A DNA stretch of 64,000 nucleotides from Acidimicrobiia bacterium (GTDB lineage Bacteria; Actinomycetota; Acidimicrobiia; Acidimicrobiales; Acidimicrobilacustridaceae), in NCBI GenBank assembly GCA_020832495.1, contig JAFIEP010000039.1, positions 1 through 64,000 on the forward strand, written 5' to 3'. Both the position numbers and the translations under genes were made by a program. Positions 53,142-61,690 of this stretch are shown here, piece after piece (position 1 is the first letter of the stretch; each line of letters begins with the position of its first letter). Below the pieces are notes generated by a model. It saw nothing but the letters and a program-made list of their open reading frames with translations, ran no database searches and was not told the DNA's origin.

Positions 53142-54761
53142 TCAGGCCAGCTTGTCGACGAACCGTTCGAGCTGCCGCAGGTTGCGGCACTCCTGCACGT
53201 CGTCGCAGTGCACCCCGTACTCGCCCACGATCGAATCGCCCGTGTTCCAGTAGGACTGCGGCTCGGGGTTCAGCCAGTAGACGTGACGGGCCCGGTGGCG
53301 CAGCTCGCGGATCACCCACGACTGGCTGGCGTGGTAGTTGTTGCGGGCATCACCCAGGATGAGCACCGTCGTCTTCGGGCCGACCTCTTTGCCCCAGCGG
53401 TTGTAGAACTCCTCGAGTGCGTGGCCGTAGTCGGAATGCCCGTCGACCCACACCACGTCGGCTTCGGTGTTGACCCGGTGCACGGCCTCGCCGATGTCCT
53501 CCACCCCTTCGAAGAATCGGGTCACCTCGTCGATGCCGTCGATGAACACGAACGAGCGCACTTTCGAGAACTGCCCGGAGATGGCGTGCACCAGCTGCAG
53601 GGTGAAGCGCGCAAAGGCAGCCACCGAACCGGAGATGTCGGCAATGACGAAGATCTCGGGCTTGGCCGGACGCGGGTAGCGGAACTTGGGTTCGGCCGGC
53701 ACGCCGCCGTAGCTGAGCGAGTTGCGGACGGTGGCGCGAAAGTCGAGCGGGCCCTTGCGGCCGTGACGTCGCTTGCGGGCCAGACGCACCGCCAGTTTGC
53801 GGGTGAGCGGATGGAGGGCCTTGCGCAGCGCCACCATCTCCTCGCGGTTGGCGTGCATGAAGTCGACGTCTTCGGGGAGCGGCTTGCGCAGGGTGCGGGC
53901 CATGGCCTCGACGCCCCGGTCGGCCACCAGCCGACGGCGGATCTCGGCCTCCACCTCCTTCTTGAGCTGATCGAGACGGGTCTCGAACTCGTCGCGTTCC
54001 AGCCGCTCCTCGAGCGGGGTCAGGGGGGCCGGTGACTCCTCGCGGGTCTCGGCCATGAGCCGCTCGAGCATGTCGTCGAGATCGAGGTTCCGCAGCGTGC
54101 GGTACAGGTAGTAGGTACCGCCCACTGGTCGGCCCGGTTCCATGCCGGCGTAGCGCTTCACCGCCTGGCGAGCCAGGGCTCGCAGCAGGCCCTCGTCGCC
54201 CTCGAGCAGCGCCCGGTACAACAGCTCGGCCAGTTCCTCGGGTGACAGGGCGTCACCGCCGGCGCCGCCCAGTCCGCGGATGCCCTCCATACCCTCGGGG
54301 CCGGGCTGGCCCTCGCTGTCGTCGAGATCCTCGTCGGCCGCATCGGCCCCATCGTCGTCAGCCAGGTCGTACTGCTTGCCCCGCAGCGAGAAGTACACCT
54401 CGAACACGGTCTCGAAGGCCCGCCAGTGGGCGTTGTTCTTCACCAGCGTGGCCGCCAGGGCGTACTTGAACGCCTCGCGGTCCTCGAGTGGGATGTGCTT
54501 CACCGCTTCCATGGCGTCGAGGTTCTCGGTGAGGCTCACCGGCAGGCCCGCAGCCCGCAGCTCGACGATGAAGCCGGCCAACAGGTCGACGATTGGGTCG
54601 GCCACCGCCGAGGCCGACTGGGCCGGTGCAGCGCCGCCCGACGAGGTCGACGGGCCGTCGGTGGTCACCGGGGTGTCCCACGGTCGACGACCGCCGGTAG
54701 CCACCCAGGGTTGCAGCCCCGACGGGAGCTTCGACCAGTCACGGGGCTGCGCCGGGGACAC
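53142..54761 (-). CDS. VWA domain protein, CoxE-like
   Basis: A 539-residue protein whose C-terminal 200 residues are a von Willebrand A domain with MIDAS 'IADISGSVAAF' and 'DGHSDYGHALEEF'. The N-terminal part ('GFIVELRAAGLPVSLTENLDAMEAV', in parts, and 'FETVFEVYFSLRG') matches CoxE-family proteins. These act with MoxR/CoxD ATPases to mature metalloenzymes such as CO dehydrogenase. The MoxR partner is 40 bases upstream on the same strand. No CO dehydrogenase genes are in the window. Confidence 0.9.
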   Translation of the reverse strand: MSPAQPRDWSKLPSGLQPWVATGGRRPWDTPVTTDGPSTSSGGAAPAQSASAVADPIVDLLAGFIVELRAAGLPVSLTENLDAMEAVKHIPLEDREAFKYALAATLVKNNAHWRAFETVFEVYFSLRGKQYDLADDDGADAADEDLDDSEGQPGPEGMEGIRGLGGAGGDALSPEELAELLYRALLEGDEGLLRALARQAVKRYAGMEPGRPVGGTYYLYRTLRNLDLDDMLERLMAETREESPAPLTPLEERLERDEFETRLDQLKKEVEAEIRRRLVADRGVEAMARTLRKPLPEDVDFMHANREEMVALRKALHPLTRKLAVRLARKRRHGRKGPLDFRATVRNSLSYGGVPAEPKFRYPRPAKPEIFVIADISGSVAAFARFTLQLVHAISGQFSKVRSFVFIDGIDEVTRFFEGVEDIGEAVHRVNTEADVVWVDGHSDYGHALEEFYNRWGKEVGPKTTVLILGDARNNYHASQSWVIRELRHRARHVYWLNPEPQSYWNTGDSIVGEYGVHCDDVQECRNLRQLERFVDKLA

Positions 54762-54801
54762 AGCCCCTCCTCGGCGCCGGGTGCGCGGTCACGACGCCAC
54801 C

Positions 54802-55710
54802 TCACCCCCGCGCCGGCCGACCGGGCTTGGGCGGACCGCCCTCGGCCTGCGCAGCCAACTCCTTGACGGCCCGGTTGATGTCGCTCTGGTACTTGAGGAG
54901 GATGTTGACGGTCTCGATGGCCGTCTCCTCGGTGATCTGCTCCACCCCGAGCAGCACCAGCGTGCGTGCCCAGTCGAGGGTCTCGGACACCGAGGGGGCC
55001 TTCTTCAGCTCGAGCTGGCGCAGCGAGCGGACGATGCGGGCCACCTGGTCGGCCAGGGCCTCGCTGACGTCGGGCACCTTGGCCAGCACGATCTCCTTCT
55101 CGCGGTCGAGATCGGGGTAGTCGATGTGCAGGAACAGGCAGCGCCGCTTCAGGGCCTCGGACAGCTCGCGGGTGTTGTTCGAGGTGAGGAACACCATCGG
55201 CACCTGCCGGGCGGTGATGGTGCCCAGCTCGGGGATCGACACCTGGTAGTCGGACAGCACCTCGAGCAGCAACGCCTCGGTCTCGAGCTCCACCCGGTCG
55301 ACCTCGTCGATGAGCAGCACCACCGGGTCCTCGGCCCGGATGGCCTCGAGGAGCGGTCGCGTCAGCAGAAACTCGTCGGAGAAGATGTCGGTGGAGATGT
55401 CGTCCCACGAGGACTCGGCGTTGCGCTCGGCCTGGATACGCAGGAGCTGCTTCTTGTAGTTCCACTCGTAGAGGGCCTTCGACTCGTCGAGCCCCTCGTA
55501 GCACTGCAGGCGGATGAGCCGCGACCCGGTGATCTCGGCCACCGACTTGGCCAGCTGCGTCTTGCCGGTGCCGGCCGGGCCCTCCACCAAGATGGGCTTT
55601 CCCAGGCGATCGGCGAGGTAGACCACGCCGGCGATCGCCTCGCTCGAGAGGTAGTCGACCTTGGCCAGCTCGTCACGGACGACACCGACGGACTCGAAGC
55701 GTTCTGCCAT
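54802..55710 (-). CDS. MoxR/CoxD-type AAA+ ATPase
   Basis: A 302-residue AAA+ chaperone ATPase: Walker A 'LVEGPAGTGKTQLAK', Walker B 'VVLLIDEVDRVE', sensor 1 'VFLTSNNTREL' and 'ALKRRCLFLHIDYP' with the arginine finger. It is of the MoxR branch that partners VWA proteins to insert metals or assemble enzymes. The partner gene follows immediately. The pair is probably a two-gene operon; its client is unknown. Confidence 0.93.
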   Translation of the reverse strand: MAERFESVGVVRDELAKVDYLSSEAIAGVVYLADRLGKPILVEGPAGTGKTQLAKSVAEITGSRLIRLQCYEGLDESKALYEWNYKKQLLRIQAERNAESSWDDISTDIFSDEFLLTRPLLEAIRAEDPVVLLIDEVDRVELETEALLLEVLSDYQVSIPELGTITARQVPMVFLTSNNTRELSEALKRRCLFLHIDYPDLDREKEIVLAKVPDVSEALADQVARIVRSLRQLELKKAPSVSETLDWARTLVLLGVEQITEETAIETVNILLKYQSDINRAVKELAAQAEGGPPKPGRPARG

Positions 55711-55767
55711 CCTGGCAGCCTATCGGCCCGCTTGACCGGGCGGTCAAGACGATTGGCTGCCGTCTGT

Positions 55768-57039
55768 TCAGCCGCGCACCTGGCCCGCGCCACGCACCAC
55801 GTACTTGGCGGTGGTCAGCTCCCGCAACGCCATGGGGCCGCGAGCGTGCAGCTTCTGCGTCGAGATGCCGATCTCGGCGCCGAAACCGAACTCTTCGCCG
55901 TCCACGAAGCGAGTCGAGGCGTTCAGGAGCACCGCAGCGGCATCCACCTCGGCCAGGAAGCGCTCGGCAGCGAGCACGTCGCCGGTGATGATCGCTTCGC
56001 TGTGCCCCGAGGAGAATCGGTTCACGTGGTCGATGGCGGCGTCGAGGTCGTCGACCACGGCCACCGCCATGCGGAGGTCGAGGAACTCCGTCGACCAGGC
56101 CTCGTCGTCGGCCGGCTGGGCGGACGGCACCAGATCGCACACGGTCGGGTCGCCCAGCAACGCCACGCCGTCGAGCGCCGCAGCCACCCGGGGCAGGAAC
56201 CGCTCGGCCACCGATCGATGCACGAGCAAGGTCTCCGCCGCGTTGCACACCGATGGACGCTGGGTCTTGGCGTTCACCACCACCGACTCGGCCATGTCGA
56301 GATCCGCTGCGGCGTCGACGTAGACGTGGCAGTTGCCGTCGCCGTCGATGACGTAGGGCACCGTGGCGTGCTCGAGGATGGAGGCGATGAGTGACGGACC
56401 ACCCCGCGGGACGAGGCAGTCGATCACCCCGCGCTGGCGCATGAACGCCACGGCGGCCTCTCGGGTGGTGTCGGCCACCAGCGTCACGGCGTCGGCCGGG
56501 AGGCCGGCTTTGGCCACGCCCTCTCGCAGGACCGAGGCGATGGCCACGTTGGAGCTGATCGCACCGGAGGACCCTCGTAGGAAGGCGGCGTTGCCCGCCT
56601 TGAGGCACAACGCCGCCGCGTCGGAGGTCACGTTCGGGCGGTTCTCGTAGATGACTCCCACCACCCCGAGCGGCACACGCACCCGGGAGATGCGCAACCC
56701 GTTGGGCCGCACCCAGCCGTCGAGGACCTCACCGACGGGATCGGCCAGGCTGGCCACCTGCCGCAGACCGGCCGCCATGGCGCCGACGCGGACCTCGTCC
56801 AGGCGAAGTCGATCGATCACGGTGGGCGACACCCCGTCGTGCTCCGCCCGGGCGACGTCGGTGGCGTTGGCTTCGAGGACGTCGTCAGCGCGGACCTCGA
56901 GCAAGTCCGCCGCCGCGTGCAGGGCGGTGTCCTTGGTGGCGCTGGAGGCCGCCGCCACCGACCGGGCGGCTGCCTTCACCCGACGGCCCAGCTCGGCCAC
57001 CGTTGCGTTGTCTGGTCGGGAGGTGCTGGTCGCGTCCAC
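55768..57039 (-). CDS. proA: glutamate-5-semialdehyde dehydrogenase
   Basis: ProA reduces glutamyl phosphate to the semialdehyde in proline synthesis. The 423-residue aldehyde-dehydrogenase-fold enzyme shows 'VPLGVVGVIYENRPNVTSDAAALCLKAGNA' (in parts), 'LVPRGGPSLI', 'PYVIDGDGNCHVYVD' and the catalytic cysteine in 'SVCNAAETLLVH'. 'FGFGAEIGISTQKLHARGPM' closes the family pattern. GTG start. proB is not adjacent in this window. Confidence 0.96.
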   Translation of the reverse strand: MDATSTSRPDNATVAELGRRVKAAARSVAAASSATKDTALHAAADLLEVRADDVLEANATDVARAEHDGVSPTVIDRLRLDEVRVGAMAAGLRQVASLADPVGEVLDGWVRPNGLRISRVRVPLGVVGVIYENRPNVTSDAAALCLKAGNAAFLRGSSGAISSNVAIASVLREGVAKAGLPADAVTLVADTTREAAVAFMRQRGVIDCLVPRGGPSLIASILEHATVPYVIDGDGNCHVYVDAAADLDMAESVVVNAKTQRPSVCNAAETLLVHRSVAERFLPRVAAALDGVALLGDPTVCDLVPSAQPADDEAWSTEFLDLRMAVAVVDDLDAAIDHVNRFSSGHSEAIITGDVLAAERFLAEVDAAAVLLNASTRFVDGEEFGFGAEIGISTQKLHARGPMALRELTTAKYVVRGAGQVRG

Positions 57040-57095
57040 GCCGACAGGCTACCGCGGACCCGAGGGACGACCCAGCGCCGGATAGGGTGCGAGCG

Positions 57096-58628
57096 ATGCG
57101 CGACGGATTGGGTCTCGAGGTGGCGGTCGACCGCTTCGTCGACGAGCTGACGCCGCTGTTGGCCGACATCTTGGCCTCGGTGGAGGGTCGCGACCCGTCC
57201 ACGGCGGAACTGGACGTGACCACCGAGGCCTTCGAGTTGGTCTGCGCCTGCATCGACGCCGACGAGCTGGCCACCGACCCCGAGCTGTGGGCGTTGCTGG
57301 CCATCTTCGGACCTCGCGTGGATCTCCCACTGCTGCGCAGCACCCCCACCGCCATTCGAGATGCCCGCTGGCTGCGCGGTCGCTCCGCCTGGCTGCACCG
57401 GCCGTCGACGATGTTCGAGATCTTCTGCGGCGTCGACGCCCGCGACGCCGGCGCGCGGGCCACCGTCTACTACCACCACGCCATGCGGGTGGCCTATCTG
57501 GTGGCAGCGGTCGACTCCCACCCCGGCCGTACCGAGCTGCTGGCCATCGAGCGCTACCGAGGGGTGCTGCTGCGCGCCATGACCGCCCACGGACTGAGCG
57601 GACCGCGCCATGGCGGGCCCATCACGACGCCGGCCGGCGTCGGCACCGGCCCACCCGGACCCGGTGGGGTCGATCGACGCGACGGGGCCGAGGGAGGTCG
57701 GCGTCGCCACGACGGGCACCGATCGGCTCCCGACACCGCCGACGACCGGGACGACGCCGCCGAGGGTGCCACCGGGGAGGTCGAGGAGCCCGAGGACCTG
57801 CCACCGGCGCGACCCCTCGAAGAGCTGTACGAGGAGCTCGACGCCCTCGTCGGGTTGCAGTCGGTGAAGGAGGAGATCCGCCTGGTGGCCGCGCTCACCC
57901 AGGTGCAGGTGTTGCGCGCCGAGCGGGGGCTTCCCAGCCTCGACACCAGCCGGCACCTCGTGTTCACCGGCAACCCTGGCACCGGGAAGACAACGGTGGC
58001 CCGCCTGTTGGCCGAGATCTACCGAACGCTCGGCGTGGTCGAGCGCGGCCAGCTCGTCGAAGTCGACCGTGCCGGCCTGGTTGCCGGCTTCGTCGGCCAG
58101 ACGGCCCAGAAGGTGACCGAGGTGTTCGACCGGGCCGACGGCGGCATCCTCCTCGTGGACGAGGCCTACGCGCTGCTGCGGGGCTCGGAGAGCGACTTCG
58201 GCCGGGAGGCGATCGACACCATCGTCAAGCTCACCGAGGATCGCAGGGATCGCGTGGTGGTCATCCTGGCCGGCTACCCCGAGGAGATGGCTGCGCTGGT
58301 GGCGGCCAACCCCGGGATGCGCTCCCGGTTCGGGCGCACCATCGAGTTCCCCGACTACACCACCGAGGAGCTGGTGGACGTCTTCAGCACCATCTGTGTC
58401 CGCCACCGCTACGAGCCCGGACCCGGGGTGCTCGAGGCTGTGCGCACCTGGATCGAGGCACAACCCCGAGGCCCGGGCTTCGGCAACGGCCGCTTGGTCC
58501 GCAACCTGTTCGAGGAGGCGGTGGCCCGCCATGCCCGCCGCGTGGTGGAGGTGGCCGAACCCACCGACGAACACCTCGTCACCCTTGATCTCGAGGATCT
58601 CCCGGAGGTCGACCCCACCCTCGGGTGA
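57096..58628 (+). CDS. AAA ATPase of the CbxX/CfxQ (EccA-like) type
   Basis: A 510-residue protein. Residues 1-170 are helical with no motif I recognise, 175-240 a charged disordered linker, and 245-500 a CbxX/CfxQ AAA domain. Walker A GNPGTGKTT starts at 292, Walker B 'GGILLVDEAYAL' has Asp355-Glu356, with 'RDRVVVILAGYPEEM' and 'NPGMRSRFGRTIEFPDY' after it. Relatives are Rubisco activase CbbX and type VII secretion ATPase EccA. Neither Rubisco nor ESX genes are here. The next genes are membrane and VWA proteins, so an envelope remodelling role is possible (inference). AGGG precedes the ATG. Confidence 0.88.
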   Translation: MRDGLGLEVAVDRFVDELTPLLADILASVEGRDPSTAELDVTTEAFELVCACIDADELATDPELWALLAIFGPRVDLPLLRSTPTAIRDARWLRGRSAWLHRPSTMFEIFCGVDARDAGARATVYYHHAMRVAYLVAAVDSHPGRTELLAIERYRGVLLRAMTAHGLSGPRHGGPITTPAGVGTGPPGPGGVDRRDGAEGGRRRHDGHRSAPDTADDRDDAAEGATGEVEEPEDLPPARPLEELYEELDALVGLQSVKEEIRLVAALTQVQVLRAERGLPSLDTSRHLVFTGNPGTGKTTVARLLAEIYRTLGVVERGQLVEVDRAGLVAGFVGQTAQKVTEVFDRADGGILLVDEAYALLRGSESDFGREAIDTIVKLTEDRRDRVVVILAGYPEEMAALVAANPGMRSRFGRTIEFPDYTTEELVDVFSTICVRHRYEPGPGVLEAVRTWIEAQPRGPGFGNGRLVRNLFEEAVARHARRVVEVAEPTDEHLVTLDLEDLPEVDPTLG

Positions 58629-58760
58629 CCCTGCCGGCGGCCGAGACGGACAACGGCCGCCCCGATCCCGCGTGGGAGGCGCCAGCCGGTACCGTGCGAG
58701 GTCGCAGAGGCGGATCGTCGGACACGCCGATCCGCCCGGTCCATGTCGACAGGAGGAGAC

Positions 58761-60704
58761 GTGCGGCGCACCACAGAGGGAGCCCGAGCCAGTGCCGCAC
58801 GCACGCGCCTCGGCCGGCCTCGGCGCCGATCGATGGCATGTGCAGTGGCGCTGGTGCTGGCCCTGCTCGCCGGCTGCACGGCCGAGGCACCCACCGCCGG
58901 TGACGACCTCTTCGCCGATCCGGGCAACTGCACGGTGGTGCCGGTCGCCACCTCGCCGGAGAAACGGCAGGTGGTCAACGACCTGGCGCTCACGTTCAAC
59001 GACCGACGCGTCGAGGTCGACGGCCGTTGTGTGTTCATCATCCCTCGTTCCCGCACGTCGGCGACCATGGTGGAGCAGTTGGCGAGCGGTTGGCCCACCA
59101 GCGAGGACGATCCGGCCCCGGCGTTGTGGGTACCCGCCTCGACGACATGGGGTGCGCTGCTCGACGAGCGGTTGCGCACCGACGGCCGGCCCCCACTGGC
59201 CGAGAGCGGGCCGGCCCTGCTGCGCAGTCCCGTCGTGGTGGCCGTACCCGAGCCGCTGGCCCGGGCCCTCGGATGGCCCCACGAACCGGTGGGCTGGGCG
59301 GACCTGGCGCTACTGGCGGCCGACGAACGGGGATGGGGAGCCCTCGGCCATGCCCAGTGGGGTCCGTTCCGCCTCGGCACCTCCAACCCGGCGGTGAGCA
59401 CCATCGGCGCGGCGGGCCTGCTCTCGCGCACCCTGGGGGCACGGGCTGTTGTGGATGTCGCTGCCGAGCCGCCGACCGACGAGGCGGCCGTCGAGGTCGA
59501 CGACCCGGAAGTCGACGACCCGGAAGTCGACGACCCCCTCACCGTGGCAGAGATCTACGACCCGACCACCAGTGCCTTCGTCGGTGACCTCGAGCAGAGC
59601 GTCATCCACTACGGGTCGGACCCGGTCACCTTCCTGACCAACTGGTACGCCGCCGACCAGCGTGGGGATCCTGCCGACTACCTCTCCGCAGCCGTGGTGG
59701 TCGAGCAGTCGGTGATCGCCTACAACCAGGGTCTGCTCGAAGAACTCGGTGATCCCGACGGCGCACCACGCCCACCACGCACGCCGCTCGTCGCCATCTA
59801 TCCCGAGGGAGCCACCGTCGTCCTCACGAGCCCGCTGTACGTCCTCGATGCTCCGTGGGTGAGCGAGCGGGAACGGCGTGGCGCCGAGGCGTTCGTCGAG
59901 TTCGCCACCGCAGCCGAGGGCCAGGACATCGTGCGCAGCCACGGCTTCCGCCCCGCTGACCCCGACGACGACCCCGGGGAGCTCATCACGCCCCGGAACG
60001 GCGCCGACGCGGACGGACCGAGCAACCCCGCCGCCCTCCCCCCGCCCGCTGTGGTGAGCGAGGCGGTGGACCACTGGCACGACCAACGCCGCCCGACTCG
60101 ACTGCTCGTGCTCCTCGACACCGGCGACCTCGACGAGCCCCTCGGCGACGACACCCACGGACGTACTCGCCGCGACCTGGTGACCGCCGCGCTGTTGCGC
60201 TCGCTCGATGCACTCGACGTCCACGCCGAGGTCGCCCTGTGGGTCCACGGCAACGGCGTGAACGGCGACAGCGCGAACGGCGACGAGACGTCGGTGATCG
60301 AGGTGGTGCCCTCAGGACCGCTCGAGGAACGCCGAGCACAGCTCCGCAGCGCCTTGCACCAACTCCCGCCCAGCGAGGGTCGGGCCACCGCCGAGGCGAC
60401 CACCAGGGCCTTCACGGCAATGGTGGGCGGCCACGACGCCACCCGGATCAACGCCGTACTCCTGGTCGGGCCCGGCCACGACCGCGAGGCACCCGACAGC
60501 ATCGATGCCCTGGTGGCCGCAGTCGAGCACCACCACGCCACCGCCGTCGCCCGGCCGGTTCGGCTGTTCACCGTCGGCTTCGGGCCCGATGCCGAGCTGA
60601 CCACGCTGCGCCGCCTGGCGGCGGCCAGCGGCGCCACGTCGTACAACGCCAGCGATCCACCTAGCATCGATGCCGTGATCGATGCCGCCATGGCCAACTT
60701 CTGA
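58761..60704 (+). CDS. lipoprotein with binding-protein-like and VWA-like domains
   Basis: A 647-residue exported lipoprotein (lipobox LAGC, Cys39). Residues about 55-410 resemble an extracellular solute-binding protein ('VVNDLALTFNDRRV', 'PVGWADLALLAADERGWG', 'GTSNPAVSTIGAAGLLS', 'VAIYPEGATVVLTSPLYVLD'). Residues about 440-640 look like a VWA domain ('RLLVLLDTGDLDEPL', 'INAVLLVGPGHDR', 'LFTVGFG'), but the MIDAS is degraded to DTGDL. I chose GTG 58761 because AGGAGGAG lies directly upstream; ATG 58743 is in frame. The pairing recalls actinobacterial substrate-binding/VWA proteins found near AAA ATPases. Ligand unknown. Confidence 0.82.
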   Translation: MRRTTEGARASAARTRLGRPRRRSMACAVALVLALLAGCTAEAPTAGDDLFADPGNCTVVPVATSPEKRQVVNDLALTFNDRRVEVDGRCVFIIPRSRTSATMVEQLASGWPTSEDDPAPALWVPASTTWGALLDERLRTDGRPPLAESGPALLRSPVVVAVPEPLARALGWPHEPVGWADLALLAADERGWGALGHAQWGPFRLGTSNPAVSTIGAAGLLSRTLGARAVVDVAAEPPTDEAAVEVDDPEVDDPEVDDPLTVAEIYDPTTSAFVGDLEQSVIHYGSDPVTFLTNWYAADQRGDPADYLSAAVVVEQSVIAYNQGLLEELGDPDGAPRPPRTPLVAIYPEGATVVLTSPLYVLDAPWVSERERRGAEAFVEFATAAEGQDIVRSHGFRPADPDDDPGELITPRNGADADGPSNPAALPPPAVVSEAVDHWHDQRRPTRLLVLLDTGDLDEPLGDDTHGRTRRDLVTAALLRSLDALDVHAEVALWVHGNGVNGDSANGDETSVIEVVPSGPLEERRAQLRSALHQLPPSEGRATAEATTRAFTAMVGGHDATRINAVLLVGPGHDREAPDSIDALVAAVEHHHATAVARPVRLFTVGFGPDAELTTLRRLAAASGATSYNASDPPSIDAVIDAAMANF

Positions 60705-60718
60705 GCATCCGGGATCCC

Positions 60719-61684
60719 GTGCCCTTCACACCGCAACGATCGTTACCGACCGGGCAGCGAGTGCGGCGCGCCATGGTCTCGCCCTCGGGCGTGGCCCTTG
60801 CCGGCGCAGGGGCGGGCGTGGCGCTGATCGCCGGACTCGGCCTCCCGGCGATCGTGGGCATGGCGGCGGTGGGCTGGGGAGCGCGGCTGGCAGCGGCGGC
60901 GATCCCCCGCCCGTCGGGACGAACCTCCATCGACCCGTTCGCCCTGCAAGATCCGTGGCGCACGTTCGTGTTCGAGGCCCGCCGCAGCGTGCGGCGTTTC
61001 GAGGAGGCGAAGCAGCGGCTGCCCGCCGGCCCGCTGCGGGAGCGACTCGCCGTGCTGGGCGTGCGGGTCGACGCCGCGCTGCAAGAGATCTGGCGCGTGG
61101 CGCAGAGCGGCCACGCGTTGGCCCGAGCACGCAGCGAGGTCGACACCGCCCGCCTCCGCAATGAGATCGCCGCCCTCGAGCAACCCGACGGCCCCTCCGT
61201 CGAGGATCACTCCGCCGCCGGACGGACGGTGGCCGCACTGCAGGCGCAGCTCAGCTCCGCCGAGCGGCTCGATACCGACATCGCCCGCACGCGCGAGGTG
61301 CTCACGTTGCTCGACGCCCGGCTGCGCGAGGCGGTGACCCGAGCCATCGAACTGTCCGCCCTGCCACCCGACGACGCCACCCTGGCCGCGGTCGACCACG
61401 ACGTCAGCGTCCTCACCCACGAACTCGCTGCCCTGCGCGAGGCGCTGGCCGACCCGGCGCTCGGCACACTCGGAGCGTCGACCGCCGAGGGCCTTCCACC
61501 CGGCGCAGCGACCGGACCCGACCTGCTGTCCGGTGACCTGCTGTCCGGTGACCTGCTGTCCGACGACCTGCCCGACGCCCCGGCAGCGAACAACGACGGG
61601 GCGAACGGCGACGAGGCGACCGACCCCGACGACCCGCCCGGAACGCCCGGGACGGGTGCGGCCGGTCCGAGCGGGGCGACGTGA
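60719..61684 (+). CDS. membrane protein with coiled-coil region, function unknown
   Basis: I do not recognise a family. The 321-residue protein has two adjacent hydrophobic helices (about 22-42 and 43-62), then long charged helices (75-235) with coiled-coil character ('LRNEIAALEQ', 'VAALQAQLSSAERLDTDIARTREVLTLLDARLRE' in parts). The Asp/Gly/Pro-rich tail contains LLSGD repeats. The layout suggests a membrane-tethered scaffold. It lies 14 bases after the VWA lipoprotein and six bases before murJ, so the genes form an operon. GTG start. Confidence 0.75.
   Translation: MPFTPQRSLPTGQRVRRAMVSPSGVALAGAGAGVALIAGLGLPAIVGMAAVGWGARLAAAAIPRPSGRTSIDPFALQDPWRTFVFEARRSVRRFEEAKQRLPAGPLRERLAVLGVRVDAALQEIWRVAQSGHALARARSEVDTARLRNEIAALEQPDGPSVEDHSAAGRTVAALQAQLSSAERLDTDIARTREVLTLLDARLREAVTRAIELSALPPDDATLAAVDHDVSVLTHELAALREALADPALGTLGASTAEGLPPGAATGPDLLSGDLLSGDLLSDDLPDAPAANNDGANGDEATDPDDPPGTPGTGAAGPSGAT
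61522..61566. repeat. 15-bp tandem repeat
   Basis: Three copies of CCTGCTGTCCGGTGA (last one altered) encode LLSGD/LLSDD in the acidic tail of the coiled-coil membrane protein. Confidence 0.85.
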
Positions 61685-61690
61685 CCGACG

